Position numbers and translations under genes: made by a program. Below the pieces are notes generated by a model. That model saw nothing but the letters and a program-made list of their open reading frames with translations, was not told the DNA's origin and did no database searches. From positions 1-64,000 of the forward strand of contig NZ_JAJSDX010000013.1 in assembly GCF_021272205.1 (NCBI RefSeq): 64,000 nt of DNA, in the 5' to 3' direction. This document shows, one piece after another, positions 9,591-18,356 of the stretch; the stretch's first letter is position 1; each line of letters begins with the position of its first letter. The DNA is from Pantoea sp. Mb-10. Its GTDB lineage: Bacteria > Pseudomonadota > Gammaproteobacteria > Enterobacterales > Enterobacteriaceae.

Positions 9591-11024
9591 TTAGCCCTTT
9601 TTCATCACGCTGCGGCGCGCCGCCACCGCCTGATGAATCACGGGTTCCAGCATTTTCGCCACGGCGGCAAACACCGGGACCACCACCGAGTTGCCAAACT
9701 GGCGATAGGACTGCGTGTCGGAAACCGGGATGCGGAACGGTTTTCCGCCGGGCGTTTCAAAGCCCATCAGGCGGGCGCACTCACGGGGCGTCAGCCTGCG
9801 TGGCCGCCGCAGTTGGTTGTCAGCATCGGCAAAGTCGGCTTCGCCGAGCGCGCGGTCCCAGCCGCGGTCGATCAGGATCTCCGATCCATCTTTGTGATAG
9901 CGTGCAGAAAGCGTGCGCGCGATGCTGTTGGGATCGGTAGGATCGATCAGGCTGAAGCCAAAGCCGTTGCCTTTTGCGGCATGCTTTTTCGCATACTGGT
10001 ACAGATAGTGCCAGAGCTTCGGCGTCAAAATGTATTTGCTGTCCACCTCCGGCTCCAGCAACTCGCCTAATGCAGGCCGCCGTGTGGGGAAGAACTGGCT
10101 GATGTGACGCAGCGTGAAGTCCTGATGCAGCTTCAGGTCTCGACGAAAGCCCACCAGCACAATACGCTCCCGGTGCTGCGGCAGAAAATGTTTGCCATCA
10201 ATCACTTTCGGATCGCCCTTGCCGCTGTGCTGCGCATCCGCCACGTCATAGCCCAGCTCGTCGAGCGTCTGCATGATGACGCTAAAGGTTTTGCCTTTGT
10301 CGTGACTTTTGAGGTTTTTAACGTTTTCCAGCACAAAAATAGCTGGCTGTTTGGCTTTGATGATACGCGCCACGTCGAAGAACAGCGTGCCCTGCGCTTC
10401 ACACTCAAACCCGTGCGCGCGGCCCAGCGCGTTTTTCTTGCTCACGCCCGCGAGACTGAACGGCTGGCACGGGAAGCCTGCCAACAGCACGTCGTGATCG
10501 GGCACGTGTGCGTTGATGTGCGCGTAAGCGTCCTGCTCGGTGATCGCTGGCGCGTGGCTGAGGGTGACATCGCGGATATCCTGATTAAACGTGTGGGCCT
10601 GCTCATCGTTAAACCAGTTGGCTTTGTAGGTGCGCACCGCCTCTTTATTCCATTCGCTGGTAAAAACGCACTGTCCGCCAATGGCGTCAAAGCCTTTACG
10701 GATGCCACCAATGCCCGCAAACAGATCGATAAAGCGAAACGCATAATGGGGATGGTGCGCAGGCGGTTCTGGCAGCATTTTTTGCAGCAGCGCGGCCTCG
10801 GCGGCCGTCAGCGACTTCGCCGCCGCTTTGCCATTGACCCAGCGGTTAAGCGTCTCGCGGCTCCACTCGTGGTTGCCAACTTTCCTCAGCAACTCCGCCA
10901 CGGTTTTCTGGCCGTAAATCGCCAACACCCGCGCCATCAGTTTTTTATCGTTTTCCTGCTGCTGCTGCGCTTCCCACACGGCTTTCTCGTGCAGATCCTG
11001 CGCCAGCACCTCAAATTCAGACAT
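9591..11024 (-). CDS. dcm: DNA (cytosine-5) methyltransferase Dcm
   Basis: The 477-residue protein matches E. coli Dcm: a helical N-terminal region (about residues 1-90), motif I ([16 protein letters not shown]), motif IV with the catalytic cysteine ([11 protein letters not shown]), motif VI (FVLENVKN) and motifs IX-X near the C-terminus ([20 protein letters not shown]). It should methylate the inner C of CCWGG. The start chosen is ATG at 11024, which has GGAGG 5 bases upstream; the frame is open back to 11066 without such a site. Unlike E. coli, no vsr gene overlaps or follows the 3' end. The gene's 5' side borders the copy 2 repeat. Confidence 0.95.
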   Translation of the reverse strand: MSEFEVLAQDLHEKAVWEAQQQQENDKKLMARVLAIYGQKTVAELLRKVGNHEWSRETLNRWVNGKAAAKSLTAAEAALLQKMLPEPPAHHPHYAFRFIDLFAGIGGIRKGFDAIGGQCVFTSEWNKEAVRTYKANWFNDEQAHTFNQDIRDVTLSHAPAITEQDAYAHINAHVPDHDVLLAGFPCQPFSLAGVSKKNALGRAHGFECEAQGTLFFDVARIIKAKQPAIFVLENVKNLKSHDKGKTFSVIMQTLDELGYDVADAQHSGKGDPKVIDGKHFLPQHRERIVLVGFRRDLKLHQDFTLRHISQFFPTRRPALGELLEPEVDSKYILTPKLWHYLYQYAKKHAAKGNGFGFSLIDPTDPNSIARTLSARYHKDGSEILIDRGWDRALGEADFADADNQLRRPRRLTPRECARLMGFETPGGKPFRIPVSDTQSYRQFGNSVVVPVFAAVAKMLEPVIHQAVAARRSVMKKG

Positions 11025-11086
11025 AACGCCTCCAAAGGGTCTTATGGGTGAAACTGTATCACTCATTTGACCCAGAGATGCGTTTT

Positions 11087-12470
11087 TCTGCCATGGGCCG
11101 TGGCGGGGCTTGTGCCGCAGGCAGCGGGTAGATTCGCCACGGGCAGTGGCTGGTGTGCCGTTTCACTGGCACGGAGCGATTTTTGTTCGCCAATGGCACT
11201 GGCGGGTGCCTTTGCCACTTGCAGTGGCGGGGCTTGTGCCGCAGGCAGCGGCTAGGGTGCCTTCTCGCTGGCACGGAGCGTCTTTCGTTCGCCATGGCAC
11301 TGGCAGGTGCCTTTGCCACTTGCAGTGGCGGGCTTATGCCGCAGGCAGCGGCTCGAGGCTTTTCCGCTGGCGCGGTGCTGGCGTTAGCACGGAGCATTTT
11401 TCGTTCGCCATGGCACTGGCAGGTGCCTTTGCCGCGCTGCGGCGACCGAGCAGAGGGCGCCAGGCCGCGCCCTCTGCACTCCCCGGCCCTGCGCCAGCCC
11501 CACTCGCCGCTGCGCGGTGCCTTCACTCCCTCAGCCTTCCTGACGGACCGGCGTCGATTCGCTCCTGCTCAACGCCGCCTCTCGCGGCATCCATGCCGCT
11601 CGCCCTGGAAGGCTTCAGTCGTTCAGCGAGTGGGGATGGCGCTTCACACCCCCCGCTGCACGCCATGATTTTTTTCGCAGCCACCGCGCGGCGGGAAGAT
11701 TTTTAAGGTGCATCCGCACCGCGCTGCGTTAAGCAAACCTCTTTCATGTTTTTTATCTCCAGGTGCCAGTGCGTGGCTGAAAGACTTTTAAGTAACATCC
11801 CGCCCTCGCGGTGTTCATCAGATACCTTCTGTCTTCTGTTTTTTTCAGCCAGCCATTGCCTTCGCAGACGCGTTTACGGCCACCCAGACAACACCAGACA
11901 GAAAAAAGAAAAAGGCTCTTAAAGGCGAGGTGTTGAGCGCCATCCGGAGCGCCGAATGGAGCGTGACGGCCAGGACGAAGCGGCAGGGATGCCGCTGAGA
12001 GGGCGGAATGAGCCAGGGATGGCGAATCCGCGCGGTCCGTGAGGCTGGCGCGGCGGAGTGAGGGAACAGCGGAGGCTGGCGCAGGGCGCGGATTGCAAAG
12101 GGCCGCGCCCATCGGCCCTTTGCCCGTACGCCGCAGCGGGGCGGCTGCAACTGCCTTGCGGTTAGCGGGCGGAACCCGCGCAGAGTCAGACCAGCACAGC
12201 GGTCAATGCGTGAGCCCGCGCAACGAAAAACCGGCATAGCGGGCCGGAACCCGCTCAGAATCGGCCCTTTGCCCGTACGCCGCAGCGGGGCGGATGAAAC
12301 TGCCGTGCGGTTAGCGGGCGGAACCCGCGCAGAGTCAGACCAGCAAAGCGGTCAATGCGTGAGCCCGCGCAACTAAAAACCGGCATAGCGGGCCGGAACC
12401 CGCTCATAGCCATGCCGGCTTGAGCGGGCCGGACCCCGCTCAGGGTCCACCACCGGCTTAGCGGGCCACC
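11087..12470 (-). repeat. Composite hairpin repeat, copy 2
   Basis: This 1.4-kb gene-free block has three parts. Module A (11087 to about 11690) is an array of roughly 101-base units, each with several small stem-loops such as GCCACTTGCAGTGGC (11214-11228 and 11315-11329) and GGCACTGGCAGGTGCC (11296-11311). A less GC-rich core spans about 11690-12030. Module B (about 12030-12470) holds units carrying GCGGGC/GCCCGC palindromes. The whole is the reverse-complement counterpart of 22861-24345, and part of module A also matches 1-337. No transposase or terminal inverted repeats are seen. Confidence 0.88.
12113..12410 (-). repeat. Module B tandem units, 149-base form
   Basis: Two consecutive units begin at 12113 and 12262, each starting CGGCCCTTTGCCCGTACGCC, a period of 149 bases. 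Compared with the 115-base units of copy 3, each carries about 35 extra bases (including AGAGTCAGACCAGC and TCAATGCGTGAGCCCGCGC). Confidence 0.8.
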
Positions 12471-12973
12471 CCACCCTCATCCCCCACTAATTTCGCCATC
12501 ATCACGATATCGTGATATATCCCTTCCCGCAGACACGCTTGCCGCTTGACGCCCTCTTGCTGGAATCCCAGCCGCTCATACAGACGGCGCGCGCGGTGGT
12601 TATCGTGAAACACCTCCAGCTCAACGCGCACGATACCCAGCCAGTTGTAGGCATAATCCAGCGCGGTGCGGATCAGGGTTTCGCCGATGCCGCGCCCGCC
12701 AAACGCCGGATCGACGCTGATACCAAAGCTGATCACGTGGCGCGTGCGCGGACGCTGCTCCACAAACAGCGTTAGCTCACCCACCATCTGCCCGTCCAGT
12801 TCCGCCACAAAGCCGATATACCCCATCGCATCCATTTTTTCGAACTTTTGTTTCCAGGTGGCGACGCTGGGAAACGGCAGTTGGGTGGTCCAGCGATACA
12901 CCTCCGGGTGGCTGTATAAACGCTGGTAAGCGGCGGCGTCGCCGGGTTCACGTCCGCGGATCGTCAATTCCAT
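12458..12973 (-). CDS. GNAT family N-acetyltransferase (YhhY-like)
   Basis: The 171-residue protein is a single GNAT domain. It shares with E. coli YhhY the QRPRTRHV region, a central acetyl-CoA site (DPAFGGRGIGETLIRTALDY) and the C-terminal NHRARRLYERLGFQQEG stretch. The substrate is unknown; YhhY acts on amino groups of amino acids. ATG at 12973 fits the YhhY N-terminus and has AAGGGA 8 bases upstream; an in-frame ATG at 12994 would add 7 residues. The stop codon (TAA at 12460-12458) and last few codons lie at the edge of the copy 2 repeat, so the natural C-terminus may have been altered by the repeat. Confidence 0.85.
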   Translation of the reverse strand: MELTIRGREPGDAAAYQRLYSHPEVYRWTTQLPFPSVATWKQKFEKMDAMGYIGFVAELDGQMVGELTLFVEQRPRTRHVISFGISVDPAFGGRGIGETLIRTALDYAYNWLGIVRVELEVFHDNHRARRLYERLGFQQEGVKRQACLREGIYHDIVMMAKLVGDEGGVAR

Positions 12974-13036
12974 ATCGGTCATCCCTTTTTGCATGCACTA
13001 AGCTGTTAACTCTCACCGAACGGAAAGAGTGGCCTT

Positions 13037-14869
13037 ATGTTGTATCGTCGTTTTGAACGTTTTATCAATATTTTCAAGGATGCACCAACGGATTCCCCAC
13101 CCGACAGCGTGTGGCCGTTTTATTTTTACTACCTGCGGCAGGTGTGGCCCAGCTTTGCCGCCCTGCTGGTCGTGGGGCTGGCGCAGGCGCTGATTGAAGT
13201 GGCGCTGTTTAGCTACCTCAGCCGCATTATCGATCTGGTGAATCACGCCACCCCGGCCACGCTGTTCAGTGAACACTGGCCCACCCTGCTGTGGATGGGG
13301 TTTGTGGCGCTGATCTTGCGGCCGGTGGTCATCGCGTTACATGACATGCTGGTCCATCAGAGCATTAACCCCGGTATGACCAGCATGATTCGCTGGCAGC
13401 ATCACAACTACATCCTGCGTCAGAGCCTGAACTTCTTTCAAAATGACTTCGCCGGACGCATTGCCCAGCGCATTATGCAAACCGGTAACTCGCTGCGTGA
13501 CTCCGCCGTGCAGCTGGTGGACGCCATCTGGCACGTGGTGATTTATGCCGTGACCTCACTGGTGCTGTTCGCCGAGGCAGACTGGCGCTTGATCATTCCG
13601 CTGGCGATCTGGATTGTGGCCTACAGCCTGTCGCTGCGCTTCTTTGTGCCGCGCGTGAAGCAGCGCTCGGTGGTCTCTTCGGAAGCACGCTCCAAACTCA
13701 TGGGCACCATCGTGGACGGCTACACCAACATCGCCACGCTAAAACTGTTTGCCCATAACGATCTGGAAAGCCGCTATGCGCGCGAGGCGATCCAAGAGCA
13801 AACCGACAAAACCCAGCACGCCAGCCGCATGGTCACCACCATGGATATCACCCTCTCCACGCTGAACGGCTTGCTGATCGTCAGCACCTCTGGCCTGGCG
13901 CTGTGGTTATGGAGCGAGTCGCTGATCAGCGTCGGTGCCATCGCGCTCGCCACCGGGCTGGTGATCCGTCTGGTGAATATGTCGGGCTGGATCATGTGGG
14001 TGGTCAACGGCATTTTTGAAAACATCGGCATGGTGCAGGACGGCTTGGGCACCATTTCACAGCCGCTGAGCGTACAGGACGCGCCTAACGCACACACGCT
14101 GCGCGTCACGCGCGGGCAGATTCGCTTCGAGGATGTGCGCTTTGATTACGGTGGCAGCCGTCAGGTGATTAATCGCCTCAACCTCACCATTGAGCCGGGC
14201 GAAAAGATTGGCCTGATTGGCCCTTCTGGCGCGGGTAAATCCACCCTGGTTAACCTGCTGCTGCGTCTGTATGACATCAACGGCGGGCGTATCAGCATTG
14301 ATGATAGCGACATCGCGCAGGTGACGCAGGCCAGCCTGCGCGGGCAAATCGGCATGATCACGCAGGACACCTCTCTGCTGCACCGTTCCATCCGGGAAAA
14401 CCTGCTCTACGGACGCCCGGACGCCACCGAGGCGGAGCTACAGGCGGCCATTAAGCAGGCGCGCGCCGATGAGTTTATTCCGCATCTGTCCGATCCCCAA
14501 GGTCGAACCGGGCTGGATGCGCACGTAGGCGAGCGCGGCGTGAAGCTCTCCGGCGGCCAGCGGCAGCGTATTGCCATTGCGCGCGTGCTGCTAAAGAACG
14601 CGCCGATTTTAATCATGGATGAGGCCACCTCGGCGCTGGATTCCGAGGTGGAAGCGGCCATTCAGGAGAGTCTGGAAACGCTGATGCAGGGCAAAACCGT
14701 GATCGCGATTGCCCACCGTCTTTCAACCATTGCCAAAATGGATCGGTTGGTGGTGCTGGAGCATGGCGCCATCGTCGAGATGGGCAACCACCGCGAACTG
14801 CTGGCGCAAAACGGCTTGTATGCGCGTCTGTGGCAGCACCAGACCGGCGGGTTTGTCGGCGCGGACTAA
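13037..14869 (+). CDS. ABC exporter, fused permease and ATPase (half-transporter)
   Basis: The 610-residue protein has an N-terminal six-helix exporter domain (about residues 35-340) and a C-terminal ATPase with Walker A (GPSGAGKST), Q-loop, signature (LSGGQRQR), Walker B (ILIMDEATSALD) and H-loop (AHRLS). It is the MsbA/multidrug type of half-transporter and should work as a homodimer in the inner membrane. The substrate cannot be inferred. It is divergent from the acetyltransferase with 63 bases between starts, and its stop overlaps that of the next, convergent gene by 4 bases. Confidence 0.88.
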   Translation: MLYRRFERFINIFKDAPTDSPPDSVWPFYFYYLRQVWPSFAALLVVGLAQALIEVALFSYLSRIIDLVNHATPATLFSEHWPTLLWMGFVALILRPVVIALHDMLVHQSINPGMTSMIRWQHHNYILRQSLNFFQNDFAGRIAQRIMQTGNSLRDSAVQLVDAIWHVVIYAVTSLVLFAEADWRLIIPLAIWIVAYSLSLRFFVPRVKQRSVVSSEARSKLMGTIVDGYTNIATLKLFAHNDLESRYAREAIQEQTDKTQHASRMVTTMDITLSTLNGLLIVSTSGLALWLWSESLISVGAIALATGLVIRLVNMSGWIMWVVNGIFENIGMVQDGLGTISQPLSVQDAPNAHTLRVTRGQIRFEDVRFDYGGSRQVINRLNLTIEPGEKIGLIGPSGAGKSTLVNLLLRLYDINGGRISIDDSDIAQVTQASLRGQIGMITQDTSLLHRSIRENLLYGRPDATEAELQAAIKQARADEFIPHLSDPQGRTGLDAHVGERGVKLSGGQRQRIAIARVLLKNAPILIMDEATSALDSEVEAAIQESLETLMQGKTVIAIAHRLSTIAKMDRLVVLEHGAIVEMGNHRELLAQNGLYARLWQHQTGGFVGAD

Positions 14870-15990
14870 GGGCCGCGTCGGTATGGCAGGGCGTCGCGCG
14901 CGTCGTGTTCCCAGGCGCGCACGCCGGCACGTTCCTGCACCAGAAAATCCGCCACCGCGTCCCGCAGCCCTTCATGGCACAGGTAGTGCCATGAGTGGGT
15001 GAGCTGGGGCACAAACCCGCGTACCAGCTTGTGTTCGCCCTGCGCGCCTGCGTCAAAGCGCTGCAGCCCTTCGGCGATGGCGAAATCCATTCCCTGATAA
15101 AAACAGGTTTCGAAATGCAGCCGATCAAACTCGGCCAGGCATCCCCAATAGCGGCCATACAGCGTGATGCCGTCGGTGAGGCAAAACGCCATCGCCGCCG
15201 GCTGTCCCTGGATCGTGGCGATCACCACGCGAATCGCCTCCGGCATGCGTGCCGCCAGCAGGCTAAAAAATGGGCGCGTCAAGTAAGGATACTGGCCGCG
15301 CACCGCGTACGTGTTGGCATAGCAGGTGTAAATGAAATCCCACTGATCTTCGCGTAGCGCATCGCCGCGATACCAGGTGAAATCGAATCCGCTGGCGGCC
15401 ACCTGTTCACGCTCTTTACGCAGCTGTTTGCGCTTGCGCGACATTAAGGTGTCGAGGAAATCCTGAAAATCCCGGTAGCCCGGATTGTGCCAGTGATACT
15501 GCAGACCCAAGCGCAGCAGCCAATCGGGCTGCTGCGTGAGCGCGGCATCGGCCTGCGGCGTGGTGAAGTTGATATGCGCCCCGCTCAGGCCGTGCTGGTG
15601 TAATTCGTCAGGTAACGCGTGCAGGATCGCGTTCACCGCGTGCGTCTCACCGAGCAGACGCGCCCCGGTGACGGGACTGAACGGGATCGCGCCCAGCCAT
15701 TTAGGATAATAAGGGATGCCGGCCCGCTGGCAGGCATCCGCCCACGCGTGATCGAACACGTATTCTCCCTGCGAGTGGCGTTTACGGTAGCCCGGCAGCG
15801 CCGCGCGCAGCGTGCCCTGTTCACGCCACAGCAAATGATCCGGCTGCCAGCCCGTTTCCGGTCGCACGCTGCCGCTCTCCTCCAGCGTCAGCAGAAAAGC
15901 GTGACGCAGGAACGGTTGATTGTCAGGTAATAGGGCATCCCATTCTGCGGCGGCGATGTCCGCCATGGATGAGGCGTGTAAAAGCGGCAT
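14866..15990 (-). CDS. COG3146/DUF482 GNAT-fold protein (FemAB-like)
   Basis: The 374-residue protein belongs to the DUF482/COG3146 family: the N-terminus has WDALLPDNQPFLRHAFL, the middle has SRKRKQLRKEREQV, and the C-terminal half has YCNTY/CYANTYAVRGQ- and GRYWGC-type stretches around residues 225-290. The family has a double GNAT fold like FemAB aminoacyltransferases, but its substrate is not established. A GGAG site lies 6 bases before ATG 15990. The gene is convergent with the ABC exporter (4-base overlap of stops). Confidence 0.85.
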   Translation of the reverse strand: MPLLHASSMADIAAAEWDALLPDNQPFLRHAFLLTLEESGSVRPETGWQPDHLLWREQGTLRAALPGYRKRHSQGEYVFDHAWADACQRAGIPYYPKWLGAIPFSPVTGARLLGETHAVNAILHALPDELHQHGLSGAHINFTTPQADAALTQQPDWLLRLGLQYHWHNPGYRDFQDFLDTLMSRKRKQLRKEREQVAASGFDFTWYRGDALREDQWDFIYTCYANTYAVRGQYPYLTRPFFSLLAARMPEAIRVVIATIQGQPAAMAFCLTDGITLYGRYWGCLAEFDRLHFETCFYQGMDFAIAEGLQRFDAGAQGEHKLVRGFVPQLTHSWHYLCHEGLRDAVADFLVQERAGVRAWEHDARDALPYRRGP

Positions 15991-16193
15991 GAAAGGCTCC
16001 CGGCCAGCGCAACGCGAACGGTTAGTTCAGCAGGTTTTCTCCACCGGGGGAAGCCGCGACGCACGGATTGTGCAGGGCGTTTGCCGCAGCAGGGTTTCTG
16101 CTGCGTTCCATCCGGTATACTCTCGGCTACGCACCCGAACGGCAGCGTGTCGTTCGCGGTAATCGTCTTACAGGATCGATCAGGAGCATCCCG

Positions 16194-16799
16194 ATGGCAA
16201 AAGCATTAGTGATTTTTTTACATGGTGTTGGCAGCAACGGCGCGGATCTGGCGGTGCTCGGCCAGCACTGGTCGCCGCTGCTGCCAGACGTGGCGTTTGC
16301 CGCGCCGGATGCGCCCTTCCCGTTTGAACATGCTATGGGGTACCAATGGTTTAGCCTGACCGGCATCACGCCCGAAAACCGGCCAGCGCGCGTGCGCGAT
16401 GCGCGTGCGGCCTTTGATGAAACGCTGCGCGCGGTGATGACGCAGCACGGCATGACGGACGCGTGGCACAAGGTGATTCTGGTGGGCTTTTCGCAGGGAT
16501 CCATTATGGCGCTGGACGCGCTGGCGGCTGGCCGCTATCCGCTGGCGGGCGTGGTGGCGTTCTCAGGACGGCTCTCTTTTGACGGCGCGCTGTCGCCGCA
16601 GCCGCACGTGCCTGCCCTGCTGATCCACGGCAAAGCCGATGAGGTCATCCCCTTTAGCGAGAGTGAAAGCGCGGCGCAGCGCCTGAAAGCGGCGGGCGTG
16701 ACGCTGGAGGCGCACTTTGAGACGCCCACTGGCCACACCATTTCTTCACAAGGCGCGATGCAGGCGGCAGCGTTTATTGCCCAGTGTCTGCAGGATTAA
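16194..16799 (+). CDS. YpfH-like serine esterase (alpha/beta hydrolase)
   Basis: The 201-residue hydrolase of the phospholipase/carboxylesterase family has an oxyanion region LHGVGSNG near residue 10, nucleophile motif GFSQGS near residue 100, an acid in HGKADEVIPF and a C-terminal GH of TGHTIS. It resembles E. coli YpfH, including YQWFS..GIT.ENR. ATG at 16194 is chosen because CAGGAG precedes it; the frame is open back to 16068 without homology. A TATACT element at 16116-16121 may belong to its promoter. The stop overlaps the next, convergent gene by 4 bases. Confidence 0.87.
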   Translation: MAKALVIFLHGVGSNGADLAVLGQHWSPLLPDVAFAAPDAPFPFEHAMGYQWFSLTGITPENRPARVRDARAAFDETLRAVMTQHGMTDAWHKVILVGFSQGSIMALDALAAGRYPLAGVVAFSGRLSFDGALSPQPHVPALLIHGKADEVIPFSESESAAQRLKAAGVTLEAHFETPTGHTISSQGAMQAAAFIAQCLQD

Positions 16800-17593
16800 G
16801 GCCAGAAGCGGTTAAGTGCCTCCCAAGCCTGACGCGCAGCCACCTCGGCCGGCTGCGCTTTCAGCGCATCGTTAAACACTTCAATGCCCACCGGTCCGCA
16901 GTAGCCCGCGCTTTTCAGTTTGTCGACAAAGCGCCCCACGTCGATGATGCCGTCGCCGGGCAGCAGGCGCTGATGACGCGCATAGTCACTCAGCGCCGCG
17001 TTCTGCTGCGGCGGGTGTTCAGCCATGTCGCACAGCTGCACTTCATAAATGCGATCGACGGGAATGCCGTCTAACTGTGCAGCATCGCCGCCGCGCGCGC
17101 AGATGTGGAACAGATCGATCACCAGGCCAATATTTGGCTGGTCGAGGCGCTGTAATCGCTCCCATGCCAGCGGCAGCGTGTTGTCAACGCTGCACCAGGC
17201 CATCGGTTCATACATGATGCGCATGTTGTAGCGCGCCGCTTCTGAGGCGAGCCAGCGCAGATCTTCGTCAATACGCGACGGCACGCAATCCTCACGCGTA
17301 GTGGCGGGTGCCTGAATGGTGTCGCAGCCAATGCGCTGCGCCAGCGCGATAAACGCACGCAGCTCCGCGCGTTTTTGCAGGCGCGCGTGGTCGGGCGCGC
17401 CGGTAAAGTCGCGCAGCACCTGCACATTGGTAAAGCCCAGCTGGAGCTGTTCGGCCAGCGCGCGGGTGTCAGCCTGCACGTCGTCCTGCCAGATCTCCAC
17501 CTGGTCGAATCCTGCCGCGCGCGCCGCGCGCAGCTTCGCTTCTGGTTCACCGTTCAACAACACCAGGTTAAGGAATTTGAGGTTACTCGGCAT
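16796..17593 (-). CDS. Sugar phosphate isomerase/epimerase family protein (TIM barrel)
   Basis: The 265-residue protein is a xylose-isomerase-like TIM barrel of the AP endonuclease 2 superfamily. Metal-site type residues are visible in MYEPMAWC (about residue 140), NIGLVIDLFHICARG (about 170-185) and VGIEVFNDAL near the C-terminus. Such enzymes interconvert sugars, inosose or 3-keto sugars; the substrate here is unknown. ATG at 17593 has a GGAG site 6 bases upstream. No transporter or dehydrogenase partner is adjacent on its strand. Confidence 0.82.
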   Translation of the reverse strand: MPSNLKFLNLVLLNGEPEAKLRAARAAGFDQVEIWQDDVQADTRALAEQLQLGFTNVQVLRDFTGAPDHARLQKRAELRAFIALAQRIGCDTIQAPATTREDCVPSRIDEDLRWLASEAARYNMRIMYEPMAWCSVDNTLPLAWERLQRLDQPNIGLVIDLFHICARGGDAAQLDGIPVDRIYEVQLCDMAEHPPQQNAALSDYARHQRLLPGDGIIDVGRFVDKLKSAGYCGPVGIEVFNDALKAQPAEVAARQAWEALNRFWP

Positions 17594-17698
17594 CACGGGC
17601 TCCTTAATCGTCCGGATAAAGCGGTGACAGAAAGATGACAACGCCTCATCAGTATCTACCTCTAAAGCGTTATTTCAAGCCTGGGATGCGTTTCGCTT

Positions 17699-18076
17699 TC
17701 AGCCTAAGAGGTTTACTACGGCAAATCCCGCGAAGGTCATCAGCAGCGAACCGACCACGTGGATCATCACGCTCGACATCGCCCACAGGTATTTACCGCT
17801 TTGCAGCAGTCCGACAATCTCCGCCGAAAAGGTGGAAAAGGTGGTCAAGCCGCCGCATAAACCGGTGACAATCAGCAGCTTCCAAAAGGGATCGACCTGC
17901 GGATGGCGCACAAAAAAAGCCAAGGCCGCGCCAATGATAAAGCCGCCGACGAGATTCACCATCAGCGTGCCCGGCGGCAGGTTGGGGAAGAAGGCGTTGA
18001 AGCGCAGAGAAACAAGCCAGCGCAGCGTGCAGCCCACCGCACCGCCAAGCACGACAGCCAGTAATGATTTCACCAT
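17699..18076 (-). CDS. crcB: Fluoride ion channel CrcB/FluC
   Basis: The 125-residue protein has four hydrophobic segments and the family motifs GGAVGCTLRW (N-terminus), NLVGGFIIG and GGLTTFSTFSAE. Fluc channels are dual-topology dimers that export fluoride passively. ATG at 18076 follows GGAG by 8 bases; a longer in-frame start at 18136 would run through the riboswitch leader and is rejected. The gene is preceded by a fluoride riboswitch and a strong promoter, which supports the function. Confidence 0.96.
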   Translation of the reverse strand: MVKSLLAVVLGGAVGCTLRWLVSLRFNAFFPNLPPGTLMVNLVGGFIIGAALAFFVRHPQVDPFWKLLIVTGLCGGLTTFSTFSAEIVGLLQSGKYLWAMSSVMIHVVGSLLMTFAGFAVVNLLG

Positions 18077-18168
18077 AATTGGAAACTCCTGAGGGTTTGG
18101 CGCAGGGCTGCGGCAGGACAGAAACGCGCCTGACACACCGCCGTCTCCCGCGCAGGGATACGAGTGTT

Positions 18169-18232
18169 GTCAGGCGTCATCAGCCGTCTGTTGCCAGAAC
18201 GGCGGTTGGGAAAGGTGGCACGCCATCACCTT
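18169..18232 (-). promoter_or_regulatory. Fluoride riboswitch (crcB RNA motif)
   Basis: In the crcB leader the minus strand reads GGTGATGGCGTGCCACC, then AACCGCC, a variable arm, and GGCTGATGACGCCTGAC. These are the conserved blocks of the crcB motif, in order: the GNGATGG 5' segment, the AACCGCC pseudoknot strand and the GCTGATGACNCCT 3' segment. It lies about 5 bases after the predicted transcription start and about 90 bases before the crcB ATG. No U-tract terminator is obvious in between, so control may act on translation. Confidence 0.9.
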
Positions 18233-18241
18233 AGCGGCACG

Positions 18242-18270
18242 ATAATACGCCGCCGTAGTCAAGGTGACAA
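18242..18270 (-). promoter_or_regulatory. Promoter of crcB
   Basis: TTGTCA (18265-18270) and TATTAT (18242-18247) on the minus strand are separated by exactly 17 bases. The predicted start is about 18235, immediately before the riboswitch. Confidence 0.75.
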
Positions 18271-18356
18271 TATGCGCCCTGCAGCCGTACCCGTTCCGTT
18301 TTCACCACGCTGAACGGCCGGTTTAGCGTGATCCACCTGCTTACAAGGAACCCACA

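Noticed and set aside
11059..11706. Long frames across module A (up to 198 codons)
   Set aside because: Frames are open on both strands at once and repeat with the hairpin units; this is what GC-rich repeat DNA gives by chance.
16068..16193. Upstream extension of the esterase
   Set aside because: The family N-terminus and a clear ribosome site place the start at 16194.
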